In this document: positions 13,958 to 22,622 of the stretch, piece after piece
How the letters are laid out: every line of letters begins with the position of its first letter
Numbering within the stretch: position 1 is the first letter of the stretch
Source of the DNA: CAYUUW01 sp964448005
GTDB taxonomy: Bacteria; Patescibacteriota; Gracilibacteria; UM-FILTER-43-11
Length of the DNA stretch: 45,711 nt
NCBI GenBank assembly: GCA_964448005.1
Contig: CAYUUW010000006.1
Coordinates: 1 to 45,711 of the forward strand
Direction: 5' to 3'
Made by a program: the position numbers and the translations under genes
Notes under the pieces: generated by a model
The model's input: only the letters and a program-made list of their open reading frames with translations
Databases searched by the model: none
What the model was told of the DNA's origin: nothing

Positions 13958-15102
13958 GGCTTGCCCGGAAGGGCGCTGGCTTTTCCGGCCGTTTTTTTGG
14001 ATTGGGAATAGCGTTTCAGTTCTCCTTCCTGGGCCAGCTGGGCCAGATTCTCCAGTCCCACTAGCGCCGCCATTTCCATGAAGCGCAGCAATTCGGCTCT
14101 TTCGGAGGCTTTGACGGTCTGGCTGTAGGCTTCTTCGGCTTGGGCTATGATTGCGCATTCCTCCGAATTTTTTCTGCAGGATTCAAGGGCCTTCTCCTCC
14201 ATTGGGCTGAGCGGGCCGAAGGTGAGCGCCTGCTGGGCCGAATGGGCCAAGTGGTAGGGGGTGCCGGCAGCCGGGGAAAAATCGCTTTCGCAGGTGGGGC
14301 AGATTTCGCTCAGCTCCCGGGCCCAGGCCGCCAACTCGTCCAGATTGCGAGGCGAAACCCTTTCCGATTCGCTCAGGCCCAGAAGCTCCATAATTTCTTT
14401 TTGCCCGGCAAAAATTAGGCCCGCTGGAATTCGGGCATCCCGCCCGATGCCGGCCGCCTCTAGCTGCTGGAAATAAGCGAAGTGGTTCGCTGCATGCCTC
14501 AGTTCATGCTCTAGCAAGGCGTCATTTTGATCGGCTTCAATGGCGATGGCGATCCGTTCCGGATCGAAAAGGGCTCCTGCAGCCTTTCCCACCTTTCCTA
14601 CCTCCAGATCGCAAGGAGCCTCGAAAATGGGAACCACACTCTCTTCAATCTGAAGAAGCCGAATGGTCTTGGGCAGCTCGCCCGTTCCTACATCGTTTTC
14701 GGCGCAGTATTCTTGCTGGATGGCCAAAAAAACCTCTGCGTAGGCTTGCCTCATGGGGGAGCGGCGCATCTCCGCCCATTTCACCTGGCCGGACAAATCG
14801 GCGGCATGGGGGTATTCCTCCAGAAGCTCCAGCATTCCCTCCAGCCGCTCTCTGATTTCCTGAGGGCTGGGGGGCTGCGCAGCTGACTCCTTCATGGGGG
14901 CTGGGGCAAGCTTCTTCTCCGCGGGGCTTTGCTGTTCGTCCGACCCTTCGTCCTTTTCCTTTGGGGCAGGGGTTTCTTTGGATTCGCAGCCGAAAATGGC
15001 CAGGGCAAGAAAAGGAGCCAGGGCGCGGCGCAGGCCGAACGTGTCCGCGAAAGAAGGTGCGGAAGGCGCATAAGAGGCTCTTTTTTTTGGGGTGGCGCTC
15101 AA
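13954..15102 (-). CDS. Lipoprotein with a HELRH metallopeptidase-like motif
   Basis: About 382 residues from TTG 15102, chosen because it lies downstream of the promoter; TTG 15132 is an alternative. After a basic N-terminus comes LAPFLALAIFG-Cys39, a good lipobox, then an acidic Pro/Glu/Lys linker. The main domain has two short Cys-containing regions and LLEHELRHAANHF, with HELRH at about 199-203 matching HExxH. Zinc peptidases use this motif, but no wider family match is evident, so activity is inference. It would be tethered to the outer face of the cell membrane. The promoter is a perfect consensus (15143-15171). Confidence 0.8.
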   Translation of the reverse strand: MSATPKKRASYAPSAPSFADTFGLRRALAPFLALAIFGCESKETPAPKEKDEGSDEQQSPAEKKLAPAPMKESAAQPPSPQEIRERLEGMLELLEEYPHAADLSGQVKWAEMRRSPMRQAYAEVFLAIQQEYCAENDVGTGELPKTIRLLQIEESVVPIFEAPCDLEVGKVGKAAGALFDPERIAIAIEADQNDALLEHELRHAANHFAYFQQLEAAGIGRDARIPAGLIFAGQKEIMELLGLSESERVSPRNLDELAAWARELSEICPTCESDFSPAAGTPYHLAHSAQQALTFGPLSPMEEKALESCRKNSEECAIIAQAEEAYSQTVKASERAELLRFMEMAALVGLENLAQLAQEGELKRYSQSKKTAGKASALPGKP

Positions 15103-15142
15103 GGGTTGTGAAGAATTAATGGAGCTAGGCAAACAAGATTTA

Positions 15143-15171
15143 ATTATAAAATATAATTTTATTATTGTCAA
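15143..15171 (-). promoter_or_regulatory. Perfect consensus sigma70 promoter
   Basis: Minus strand TTGACA (15171-15166), 17-base spacer, TATAAT (15148-15143). It drives the HELRH lipoprotein gene. Confidence 0.8.
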
Positions 15172-15203
15172 TACATTGCGGAGGACAAATGGGGCTGCTG
15201 GCC

Positions 15204-15232
15204 TTGATCATTCGTCCATAAAATGATAGAAT
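15204..15232 (+). promoter_or_regulatory. Promoter of the acidic three-gene run
   Basis: TTGATC (15204-15209), 17-base spacer, TAGAAT (15227-15232), 25 bases before ATG 15258. Confidence 0.6.
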
Positions 15233-15257
15233 AAGCAGATTGAAAAAACAAAAAACC

Positions 15258-16058
15258 ATGCGCCTCTGCCCCTGCCGCAATTCTTCGTTCCGTCCGTTTG
15301 GCGCCCGCCGCCTGGCTTTCGTTGAGCCTGGCAAAAGCTCTCCTGAATCTGCTCCTCAGGCCTCCGAACCCTTTGACGATTTTCCCGAAGCGGTTCCTCA
15401 GGCTGCCGAGCCTGCCAAGGTTCTTGCCGAAGCGACCGCAGAAACAAGATCCTCCACCAGAGAAAGTCTTAAGGGCTTTGATGAAGCCTTGAATGCCCCC
15501 GTGCTTGCTGCGGCAAGAGGGGTGGTCGCAGCCCTGGATTCGGCAATAAGGGTCTATGAAAAAGGAAAGGACCAATGGAAGGTTTTCAATCCAAAGGTAG
15601 GCGACGCCTTCCGGTCGGTCGGATTTGGGGTGGGGGAGTTGGACAAGTTGATCGTCAAAAAAATCCAGTTTGCGGTGGGGGCCCGCCCCATCGATGGCAG
15701 GTATGGGCCAGAAACGCACGGGAAGCTTTTGGCTTTTCTGGATACGCACCCCACTGAGGAAGTTTCTCCTGCAGATATCCCCAAGGAGATAACTTGGGAA
15801 GAAATCAAGAGTGAATTCGCTCAGCCTTCTTCGTCTCCGGAAGCTCCTGTTTTGGATGCTGCTTGGGAAGAGGTCAAAAATGAATTCGGCCTGCCCGCCC
15901 CAGCAGAGCCGCCCTCTGCCCCATCCGCTTTTCCGGAGGGCTATTTTGCACCCACTCAAAATCCAGCTCAGGAAAGCTTCTTCCCACCTCCCGCTTCGCC
16001 CCCCAATTCTACACCCATCTCCGGCGAAGCTGCCCCGGAAGGTTCTCCGTCCGCCTAG
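15258..16058 (+). CDS. Hypothetical protein with W-E-E-[IV]-K repeats, 266 aa
   Basis: Start ATG 15258 (MRLCPCRNSSF); a TTG six codons earlier is possible. Helical sequence fills residues 30-130. A segment with RPIDGRYGPETHGKLLAFLD (about 142-161) resembles the second half of a peptidoglycan-binding fold, but it is too short to assign. Two near-repeats, WEEIKSEFAQP (W180) and WEEVKNEFGLP (W203), follow, then a Pro/Ser-rich disordered tail. First of three plus-strand genes separated by 30-50 bases, all acidic and of unknown function; probably one operon. Confidence 0.75.
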   Translation: MRLCPCRNSSFRPFGARRLAFVEPGKSSPESAPQASEPFDDFPEAVPQAAEPAKVLAEATAETRSSTRESLKGFDEALNAPVLAAARGVVAALDSAIRVYEKGKDQWKVFNPKVGDAFRSVGFGVGELDKLIVKKIQFAVGARPIDGRYGPETHGKLLAFLDTHPTEEVSPADIPKEITWEEIKSEFAQPSSSPEAPVLDAAWEEVKNEFGLPAPAEPPSAPSAFPEGYFAPTQNPAQESFFPPPASPPNSTPISGEAAPEGSPSA

Positions 16059-16090
16059 ATTCGCCTGATTCGACTTACTTTTTCACTTAA

Positions 16091-16930
16091 ATGCTTATGG
16101 GAATCCTCGACGGGATCAATATTCCGGCTCCCACTCCAGACTCCCCAAAGGAGGCCACCAAAAAAGAAGGGCTCGGCTCCGTTCTGGAGCAGATGTCCGC
16201 TGCTTTTCTGGAGAAGCAGGCCGATCTTCAGTCTGCCAAGGAATTCGCGCGGGCAAATCCGGATGTCTACGCCCCCATCGGGAATCCCCTGGGGGATTAT
16301 ATTGCGCCTTTGGCTCCTGTGGAGGAGGCGCCCCCGGAGGAAGCCCTTCCCGGAAACCCAGAGCTTTCTGAAAAGGTCCAAAAAGGAGGTAGTGAGAAGG
16401 GGGGGGCAGAGGAGGCGGAGCCCGCAGAAAGCGAAGAGGACAGGCAGGCCCGAGAGGCCGCTGAAGCCTACAATGCAGCTCTTTTGAGGTTCGACGAAGC
16501 CATGGGCGAAAACCGAAACAAGTACGATTTGGATAAAATAGAGGGTATCGGGGGCAAATTTGGCTTCACAGGAACGGAAACCTACAATCTGATCGCCGAC
16601 GCCATTGAGGACAAGGATACGATGACCGGAACCGGAGGCATGAAAAATGGAAAAGAAGAGCGTCCCAAGCCCTTGAGCAATATAGACAAATCCTTGGCTT
16701 TCGCGATCCTTCTGGAATCCCCAAAAGCCCAATCCGTTTCCACTTCCCAGCTCGAGGAGATGGCAGGAAAGCAGGATGTCAACGCCTTTTACCGAGTTTC
16801 AGCTCTCGGCTTGCTTCAGGTTCGCAAGGACTTCGGCGCCGTTCCGGAAGAGGAGAAGGCGAATTTCGATTACAGGTCTTCTTTCTACAAAATAGTCAAC
16901 CCCATTGACAATAGCGTCCAGCTCCGCTGA
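16091..16930 (+). CDS. Acidic hypothetical protein, 279 aa
   Basis: Start ATG 16091 or 16097 (MGILDGINIPAPTPD). It is cytosolic and strongly acidic: a helical N-terminal part, a Pro/Glu low-complexity middle (about residues 70-120) and a folded-looking C-terminal domain with LAFAILLESPKAQSVSTSQL and YRVSALGLLQVRKDFG. No family is recognised. It sits 32 bases after the 266-aa gene and 46 bases before the 138-aa gene, all in the same direction. Confidence 0.72.
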   Translation: MLMGILDGINIPAPTPDSPKEATKKEGLGSVLEQMSAAFLEKQADLQSAKEFARANPDVYAPIGNPLGDYIAPLAPVEEAPPEEALPGNPELSEKVQKGGSEKGGAEEAEPAESEEDRQAREAAEAYNAALLRFDEAMGENRNKYDLDKIEGIGGKFGFTGTETYNLIADAIEDKDTMTGTGGMKNGKEERPKPLSNIDKSLAFAILLESPKAQSVSTSQLEEMAGKQDVNAFYRVSALGLLQVRKDFGAVPEEEKANFDYRSSFYKIVNPIDNSVQLR

Positions 16931-16976
16931 AAAAAGGTCTGCTTGCTGCAAATAAAAAATATTTTACTTATCTCCC

Positions 16977-17393
16977 ATGAGCGAACTGCCCAATCAAAAT
17001 CTCGCCTCTGCCTCCGAAATGCCGGAAGGCCTCAAGATCGAACCTTCCGCTTTCGGCGAAGCTTTATCGGCCGCCCAGCAGGAAAGCGCCGCGGTGACGC
17101 AAATGGACAAGGCCTTTGCGGGCACGGAACCGGCGGAGGAAGGCCTGCCCGAGCCTCTGCTGGAGGCCATGCGCGCCCTGGCGGATGAGAATTTGGTTCG
17201 GATCGCGGAAAACGAGGTTGGATTTTACGATGCCGAAAACATGTTGGCTGCCCAGGCTGTTCTGGACGAACGGGCCGCCGCTTTTTCCAATGCTGTCGGC
17301 GATCGGGGGTCCGATGATTTGGCTCAAATGGCTTCCAGAGAGGTTGATGAGATCCCGCTTCGAGCCCAGATTGAGCTTGAGCGCCGGGCCTAG
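16977..17393 (+). CDS. Acidic hypothetical protein, 138 aa
   Basis: Start ATG 16977 (MSELPNQNLASASEMPEG). A disordered acidic N-terminus is followed by helices rich in Ala and Glu (LLEAMRALADENLVRIAENE). No domain is recognised. Last gene of the presumed three-gene acidic run; convergent with the MGMT-like gene. Confidence 0.7.
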   Translation: MSELPNQNLASASEMPEGLKIEPSAFGEALSAAQQESAAVTQMDKAFAGTEPAEEGLPEPLLEAMRALADENLVRIAENEVGFYDAENMLAAQAVLDERAAAFSNAVGDRGSDDLAQMASREVDEIPLRAQIELERRA

Positions 17394-17405
17394 GCCGCTT
17401 CACGC

Positions 17406-17705
17406 TTAAGCAAACCGATAGCGCCTCTCCTCAAAATCCACGATTTTTCCGCCTTCCACCATAATCCCTTCTGCCGCCAGGCGCAGGGCTTTTTCCTTCG
17501 GTCCCAGGGCATAGCCGCCCAGGCTGCCGTCGCTTTTGACCACCTTGCAGCAGGGAAAGCGCTGCGGATCAGGATTGCGGTTCAGCCATTGGCCCACGGC
17601 CCGGTAGCCCCGGGTGCCCATCGCCTGCGCCAGATCCTTGTAGGTGGTCACTTTTCCGTAGGGGATCTGAATCAAAAGCTGCTGTACTTTTTCAGTGGAG
17701 GTCAT
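17406..17705 (-). CDS. MGMT-like DNA-binding protein with variant PCCK active site
   Basis: 99 residues, the size of the C-terminal DNA-binding domain of O6-alkylguanine-DNA alkyltransferase or of Atl proteins. Family marks: IPYGKVTTYKDLAQAMG, the Arg-finger region YRAVGQWLNRNP, and SDGSLGGYALGPKEKALRLAAEG. The active-site PCHR of true alkyltransferases reads PCCK here (Pro51-Lys54). Cys52 is kept, whereas Atl proteins have Trp at this place. So it may still accept alkyl groups or act as a damage sensor for nucleotide excision repair. Stand-alone gene. Confidence 0.88.
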   Translation of the reverse strand: MTSTEKVQQLLIQIPYGKVTTYKDLAQAMGTRGYRAVGQWLNRNPDPQRFPCCKVVKSDGSLGGYALGPKEKALRLAAEGIMVEGGKIVDFEERRYRFA

Positions 17706-17718
17706 TCCTTATTTGAGT

Positions 17719-17798
17719 TAAGAGTTACAAATTACGAGTTACGAGTTCGGATTGCGAATATGAAATAACTCGTCATTCGTAATTATTAACTCGTAATT
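17719..17798. repeat. Imperfect inverted repeat upstream of the VirD4-like gene
   Basis: Left arm up to 17748 (ending ACGAGTTACGAGTT) and right arm 17767-17798 are about 22/26 complementary around an 18-base loop. The arms are made of ACGAGTTA/TAATTACGA-like words. The element lies between the MGMT-like and VirD4-like genes and just before the latter's promoter. Its build resembles the repeat before leuS although the words differ. Confidence 0.7.
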
Positions 17799-17800
17799 GA

Positions 17801-17829
17801 TTGGAAAAAGGCCACAGCTCCATTATACT
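17801..17829 (+). promoter_or_regulatory. Promoter of the VirD4-like gene
   Basis: TTGGAA (17801-17806), 17-base spacer, TATACT (17824-17829). It implies translation from GTG 17860 rather than the upstream in-frame TTG 17797. Confidence 0.6.
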
Positions 17830-17859
17830 CTTGCCGAAAGAAAAATAGAGCCCTTTCCC

Positions 17860-20367
17860 GTGCTTATCCTCAACATCCTCATCGGCATGGCTTTGGCCGG
17901 GGCGGCGGCGGTGGCCATGGCCCAGCGCATGCGCTCAAAATCCGACTTGAATCGGTCTTTGAGCATGGTTTTCCTCCGGATCAGCATGCCCATCAAGGAT
18001 TCCAAGGAGGACCGCGAGCGCGAATCGGAGCAGATGGGCTCCGGAGGCGGCCAAAAGGAGGCCAACGACGTGATGACCCATTTCTTCGAATCCCTCCATT
18101 CCATCCACAGCGGCGACATGCTCAACCGCTTCACGGGGGAGGATTTCTTCTCGTGCGAGTACGTAGTGCTGGAAGGCCGCCTGCAGTTCTTCATCGTGGT
18201 GCCCCGCCACCTCAGGCCTCTTTTCGAAAAGCAGATCACGGCCTTCTACAACGATGTCTTTGTGGAGCAGGTGGAGGACTATTCCATCTTCCGCGAGGGC
18301 TACAAGGCCAAAGGGATCTACCTGAGCCTGCGCAAGCCCGACATGTACCCCATCCGCACCTACCAGTTCCTGGCCTCGGACCCCTTCAACAACATCGCCA
18401 ACGCCGTGTCGCGCGTGGATGCGGATGAGGGGGTGGCGATCCAAGTGATGCTGCGCCCCATGGGCGACGGCTGGCAGGAGGCCGGCCGGGCCGCTGCCCA
18501 GGATCTTTTCGCCGGCAAGAAGAAGGGCGGGGGAGGGCTGCTGAAGAAGCTCAACCCCTTCCTTTTCCTGTGGTCCCTGGTGCAGCTGATGATCCACGGC
18601 TCCCATTCCGACAGTCCGGCCGAATCGCAGCGCAACACGCCCATGATGGAGGAGCAGATCAAGATGATGGAGGCCAAGAACGCCAAGGTCGGCTACCGCA
18701 CGGTGATCCGCATTGTCGCTTCCGCCAAAACCGCTCCCCGCGCCCAGCAGATCCTCAGCGAAGTGCAGGGGGCTTTCGCCCAATATTCCGATCCCAACAA
18801 CAACGGCTTCGGCAAGGTCAAGCGCTTCAATATGAACCGCCTCCTGCAGGGCTTTGTGCTGCGCGACATGAAGGAGGGCTTCCTGGATTTCTTCTTCGGC
18901 TCCCACCGCATGATCCTTTCCTCCGAGGAGGTGGCCTCGGTCTTCCATTTCCCCAACATCAAGTTCAACCGCTCTCCCGTCATCGCCTGGCAGGAATTCA
19001 AGATCGCCCCGGCGCCGAGCAACCTGCCCAAGGAGGGGCTTTTCCTGGGGAACAACATCTACCGGGGCGAAACCAAGCCGGTCTACATCAAGCTGGATGA
19101 CCGCCGCCGCCACTTCTACATGATCGGAAAATCCGGAACGGGAAAGTCGACCATCCTGAACACCATGATGAAGCAGGATGTGCAGACGCATTACGGCATG
19201 TGCCTCATCGATCCGCACGGCGACCTGGTGGAGGCGATTCTGCCGCACATTCCCCGCAGCCGGGCGGACGATGTCGTCATTCTCGATCCGGGGGACCTTT
19301 CCCGTCCCATGGGGCTGAACATCCTGGAGGCCCGCACGCCCGACGAGAAGGAATTCATGTCCCAGGAGGCCTTGGCCATCTTCATCAAGCTCTTCGGCGA
19401 AGAGATCATGGGCCCCCGCCTGCAGCACTATTTCCGCAACGGCTGCCTCACGCTGATGGAGGACGACCAGGAGGGCGCGACCCTGATCGACCTGCCTCGC
19501 CTGTTCACCGACGATGCCTGGCAGCGCTACAAGTCGGCCAAGGTGAAGAATCCCGTGGTCAAATCCTTCTGGGACAAGGAAATGGCCTCCACCGGCCAGC
19601 GCGAGAAGCAGGAGATGATTCCTTACTTCAGCTCCAAGTTCGGCCCCTTCATCACCAACGCGCAGATCCGCAACATCATCGGCCAGACCAAGTCCGGCTT
19701 CGACTTCCGCAAGGTGATGGACGAGGGGCGCCTCCTGCTGTGCAACCTTTCCAAGGGAAAGCTGGGCGACCTGAATGCCCAGCTGCTGGGCATGATCATG
19801 GTCTCCAAGCTGCAGATGAGCGCCATGAGCCGCGTGGACACGCCCGAGGACGAGCGCCTGGATTTCTATCTGTACGTGGACGAGTTCCAGAACTTCGTCA
19901 CCGAATCCTTCGCCTCCATCCTTTCCGAAGCCCGAAAATACCGCCTCTGCCTCACCATCGCGCATCAGTACATTTCGCAAATCACCAAGCTGGGCGGAGG
20001 CGGAAAGGGCAAGCAGGAGGACACCACCATTCGCGATGCGGTGTTCGGAAACGTGGGCTCCATGATGTGCTTCAAGATCGGCGCGGCGGACGCCGAATAC
20101 ATGGCCAAGGAGTTCCTGCCGGTCTTCAGCGAGCAGGATCTGGTGAACATCGCCAACTACCAGGCCTACATCAAACTGAACATCAACAACGCCACCTCGC
20201 GCGCCTTCTCCATGGCCACGGTGTACGACGGAAAGAAGGGCAATCCTCAGGCGGCCGAGGCTTTCCGCCAGCTTTCCCGGCTCAAATTCGCGCGCGACAA
20301 GGATTTCGTGGAGAAGGAGATTTTCCGCCGCGTGGGGGGCGCCATGGGCGGCACGGAGGCCAAGTAG
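17860..20367 (+). CDS. VirD4/TraD-like type IV secretion ATPase
   Basis: About 835 residues from GTG 17860, which places a membrane helix (LILNILIGMALAGAAAVAMA) at the very N-terminus. The first half is a family-specific domain with a second hydrophobic patch (FLFLWSLVQLMI). The second half is a HerA/FtsK-type motor: Walker A GKSGTGKST at 423-431, LIDPHGDLVEAILPHI, Walker B DFYLYVDEFQN with Asp674-Glu675, then LTIAHQYISQI as the sensor region. Coupling proteins of this type feed DNA or protein into type IV secretion channels. The convergent operon downstream encodes VirB6-like channel parts, which supports the assignment. No relaxase is visible in the window. Confidence 0.92.
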   Translation: MLILNILIGMALAGAAAVAMAQRMRSKSDLNRSLSMVFLRISMPIKDSKEDRERESEQMGSGGGQKEANDVMTHFFESLHSIHSGDMLNRFTGEDFFSCEYVVLEGRLQFFIVVPRHLRPLFEKQITAFYNDVFVEQVEDYSIFREGYKAKGIYLSLRKPDMYPIRTYQFLASDPFNNIANAVSRVDADEGVAIQVMLRPMGDGWQEAGRAAAQDLFAGKKKGGGGLLKKLNPFLFLWSLVQLMIHGSHSDSPAESQRNTPMMEEQIKMMEAKNAKVGYRTVIRIVASAKTAPRAQQILSEVQGAFAQYSDPNNNGFGKVKRFNMNRLLQGFVLRDMKEGFLDFFFGSHRMILSSEEVASVFHFPNIKFNRSPVIAWQEFKIAPAPSNLPKEGLFLGNNIYRGETKPVYIKLDDRRRHFYMIGKSGTGKSTILNTMMKQDVQTHYGMCLIDPHGDLVEAILPHIPRSRADDVVILDPGDLSRPMGLNILEARTPDEKEFMSQEALAIFIKLFGEEIMGPRLQHYFRNGCLTLMEDDQEGATLIDLPRLFTDDAWQRYKSAKVKNPVVKSFWDKEMASTGQREKQEMIPYFSSKFGPFITNAQIRNIIGQTKSGFDFRKVMDEGRLLLCNLSKGKLGDLNAQLLGMIMVSKLQMSAMSRVDTPEDERLDFYLYVDEFQNFVTESFASILSEARKYRLCLTIAHQYISQITKLGGGGKGKQEDTTIRDAVFGNVGSMMCFKIGAADAEYMAKEFLPVFSEQDLVNIANYQAYIKLNINNATSRAFSMATVYDGKKGNPQAAEAFRQLSRLKFARDKDFVEKEIFRRVGGAMGGTEAK

Positions 20368-20451
20368 GGGCGCAAAATCTTGCGCCCCTGCATTGGCCGA
20401 CCCTGCGCCCCTACGGCATCCATTCATCCTACGGAAATTCCTGCTTTTTCG

Positions 20452-22365
20452 CTATTCCCCCTCCTCCGGCGCGGCGGGCTGCCCTTGGGGCTGGGCTGCC
20501 TGCTGGCGGCGGGCCTGCTCTTCGGCGGCCACTCTTTGGGCTTCGGCCGCCCGCCTTTGGGCTTCGGCCGCTTCCTGTTGGGTGCGGGTGACGCGGGTGT
20601 CGTTGGTGCGGCCGGTCTCGATGGCGCGGATGATGGTTTGGCGCTGGCTTTCGTCGAAGCCGCTGGTGCTGAACAGCTTCTCCCTCACGTTGGGGTTCAT
20701 CTGCTGGAACTCGTCGGCGCTCTTGGAGAAGTGGCTCAGGAGGGTGGTGGCGTCCCCGTTCCCGGCTTCGCGCACGATCCTTTCGCGGGTTCGGCTGTTG
20801 CGGTCCTCCGAGAGCTCTTTGGCCTTCTCCTCCAGCTCGATCAGCTCGCGCGGGTTGGTGCTCAGGCTATCGGTGCGCCAATCGGCCCGGGCCTCCACCA
20901 AGCGGGTCAGATCCCTCACGGAGCCGTAGCCGCCAGGAGCATTGGAGAGGGGGATGATGGGCGCGATGAACGGCGTTTTGGCGATGGAGGAGCCAATGGT
21001 CTTGCCGAAGTCCCCGATGTAGTTGGTGATGGTGTTCACGAAGGGCAGCTCGTTGATGACCGCGAACACGCCGACCCACAGGATCACCAGCACCATGATG
21101 AGCCAGACGATGTCGAAGATGCTCTCCATGCCGGAGAAGATCGAGCCGATATCGAGCACCCGTCCTTCGAAAGTCGTGTTCTCGTTGAGCTGCTGAAGGG
21201 TTTTTGAGCTCATTTGGCCGGCCGAAATCATCAGGAAGGACACCGAGAAAATCACTCCCACTGCCGCCGGGGCGAAAGACCAGCGGAAGAAATCCTTGGC
21301 GCTGAACTTCATGCCGGACCCTTGGTCCAGCCCGCCCAGGTAGATCATGGCCACCATGATGGGCGAGAAGCCCACAAAGAGCCACAGCATGGCCATGCGG
21401 CCGATCATGGCGATGAACAGGGCCAGGAGCGCCAGGCTATAGGCCACCTGGATGATCACCGAAAAGAGCGTTCCCACGGCCAGCTGGCCGTAGTCCCCGT
21501 TGTGGGTTTTTACCAGATTTTGGATGTTGGCCATGCCGTAGGTCAGGTAGACCACGCTGGTGTTCTGGTTGTAGTCGAAGAGGCTCAGGTTGGCCCAGCA
21601 GATGCTGGTGACGCCTTCCGCTCTTTCCTTGGCCAAATCGTCGGCGTCTGGATTGAAGCTTCCGTTTTCCCCGCTGTAAACGGCCTTGTAGGCGGCTTTG
21701 ACCACTTCGCACTCCTCCCCGTCCTCATAGTAGCGCAGCTGCGCATTGCCCGAATCGGCGGGGCTCATGATCTTGGTGGGCACGCACATGCCCTCGGTGG
21801 TGTTCTTCACCGTGTCCACCACGCATTTTTCGTAGGGCGAGCTCAGGCTGTTGCTCACCCCGCTGGGAATGCTGAAGACCACGTTGGTCACCACGTTGGC
21901 GGCGTCCAGCACCACCTTGGTGGCCAGCCACGAGAAGTTGACCGCCACCAGGAAGACGGCGATCTTCAGCAGCTCTTTCTTGATGTCCACCTCTTCGCCC
22001 ACCAGGTTCCCGAAAATGGCCTTCAGGGCGATCCACAGTAGCGCGAAGACGAAGAAGATATTTACAAGATTCCGGCTGATCACCCAGATGTTCTTGAGCA
22101 TTTCGCCCATGGCTCCGGCGAAAATGTAGTCGTTCCCCAGAAAATTCCCGATGTGGAAGGCGAAGAAATTGATGATCGGGGCGAAGAGGCGATGGACGAT
22201 TTCGGCCTTGTCCGCGATTTCGTTGATGTAGTTGTTGCTTTCCAGGGCCGTGTTGGTTTCGGCCAGGGCCTGAGGAGCGCTTTCCCACGGAAGCAGCTGC
22301 CACAGCGCAACAGCGCCGAGGGCGATCAGGAAGCCTTTGAGGGAAGGGTGAGCCTTGAGGTTCAT
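20452..22365 (-). CDS. VirB6/TrbL-like polytopic channel protein
   Basis: 637 residues. A signal-like N-terminal helix is followed by about seven more membrane helices, with an extracytoplasmic Cys-containing loop (about residues 170-265) between the third and fourth. The block VIIQVAYSLALLALFIAMIG then MAMLWLFVGFSPIMVAMIYL, followed by FRWSFAPAAVGVIFSVSFLM, is typical of VirB6/TrbL channel proteins in Patescibacteria. The tail is cytosolic, coiled and ends in Gln/Ala repeats (QQEAAEAQRRAAEAQRVAAE). It is the last gene of an operon with the 70-aa and the large helical protein. Confidence 0.86.
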   Translation of the reverse strand: MNLKAHPSLKGFLIALGAVALWQLLPWESAPQALAETNTALESNNYINEIADKAEIVHRLFAPIINFFAFHIGNFLGNDYIFAGAMGEMLKNIWVISRNLVNIFFVFALLWIALKAIFGNLVGEEVDIKKELLKIAVFLVAVNFSWLATKVVLDAANVVTNVVFSIPSGVSNSLSSPYEKCVVDTVKNTTEGMCVPTKIMSPADSGNAQLRYYEDGEECEVVKAAYKAVYSGENGSFNPDADDLAKERAEGVTSICWANLSLFDYNQNTSVVYLTYGMANIQNLVKTHNGDYGQLAVGTLFSVIIQVAYSLALLALFIAMIGRMAMLWLFVGFSPIMVAMIYLGGLDQGSGMKFSAKDFFRWSFAPAAVGVIFSVSFLMISAGQMSSKTLQQLNENTTFEGRVLDIGSIFSGMESIFDIVWLIMVLVILWVGVFAVINELPFVNTITNYIGDFGKTIGSSIAKTPFIAPIIPLSNAPGGYGSVRDLTRLVEARADWRTDSLSTNPRELIELEEKAKELSEDRNSRTRERIVREAGNGDATTLLSHFSKSADEFQQMNPNVREKLFSTSGFDESQRQTIIRAIETGRTNDTRVTRTQQEAAEAQRRAAEAQRVAAEEQARRQQAAQPQGQPAAPEEGE

Positions 22366-22409
22366 TGGGGAAGTGGGTTTGTCTTTCTGTTCAGTGCGGC
22401 GCGCTTCGG

Positions 22410-22622
22410 TCAGAAGATGCTCATGAGGGAGGAGCCTACGCCTGCGCCCGTGGCGGCGGCCGGAACCAGGTAGGGCATCCAGCGCTTCCAGCGGCTTTTG
22501 CGCGGCGCGGCCACTTGGGCCACTTGCTTTTCCAGGCGCCTTCCGCGCACGGTTTGCTGATAGGCGATGGGCTGGCCTTGGTCATTCACCCTTTCCGGCT
22601 GCGGAGCATTGGGCTTTTTCAT
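22410..22622 (-). CDS. Small single-helix membrane protein, 70 aa
   Basis: Start ATG 22622 overlaps the stop of the upstream gene in the sequence ATGA, so translation is coupled. A basic N-terminal 45 residues (ERVNDQGQPIAYQQTVRGRR) precede one Ala/Gly-rich membrane segment (MPYLVPAAATGAGVGSSLMS) at the very C-terminus. No family recognised. Its place between the large helical protein and the VirB6-like gene suggests an accessory part of the same apparatus. Confidence 0.75.
   Translation of the reverse strand: MKKPNAPQPERVNDQGQPIAYQQTVRGRRLEKQVAQVAAPRKSRWKRWMPYLVPAAATGAGVGSSLMSIF

Noticed and set aside
17935..20427. An 830-codon open frame antisense to the VirD4-like ATPase
   Set aside because: Low-complexity His/Leu/Gly-rich translation and complete overlap with a clearly functional gene.
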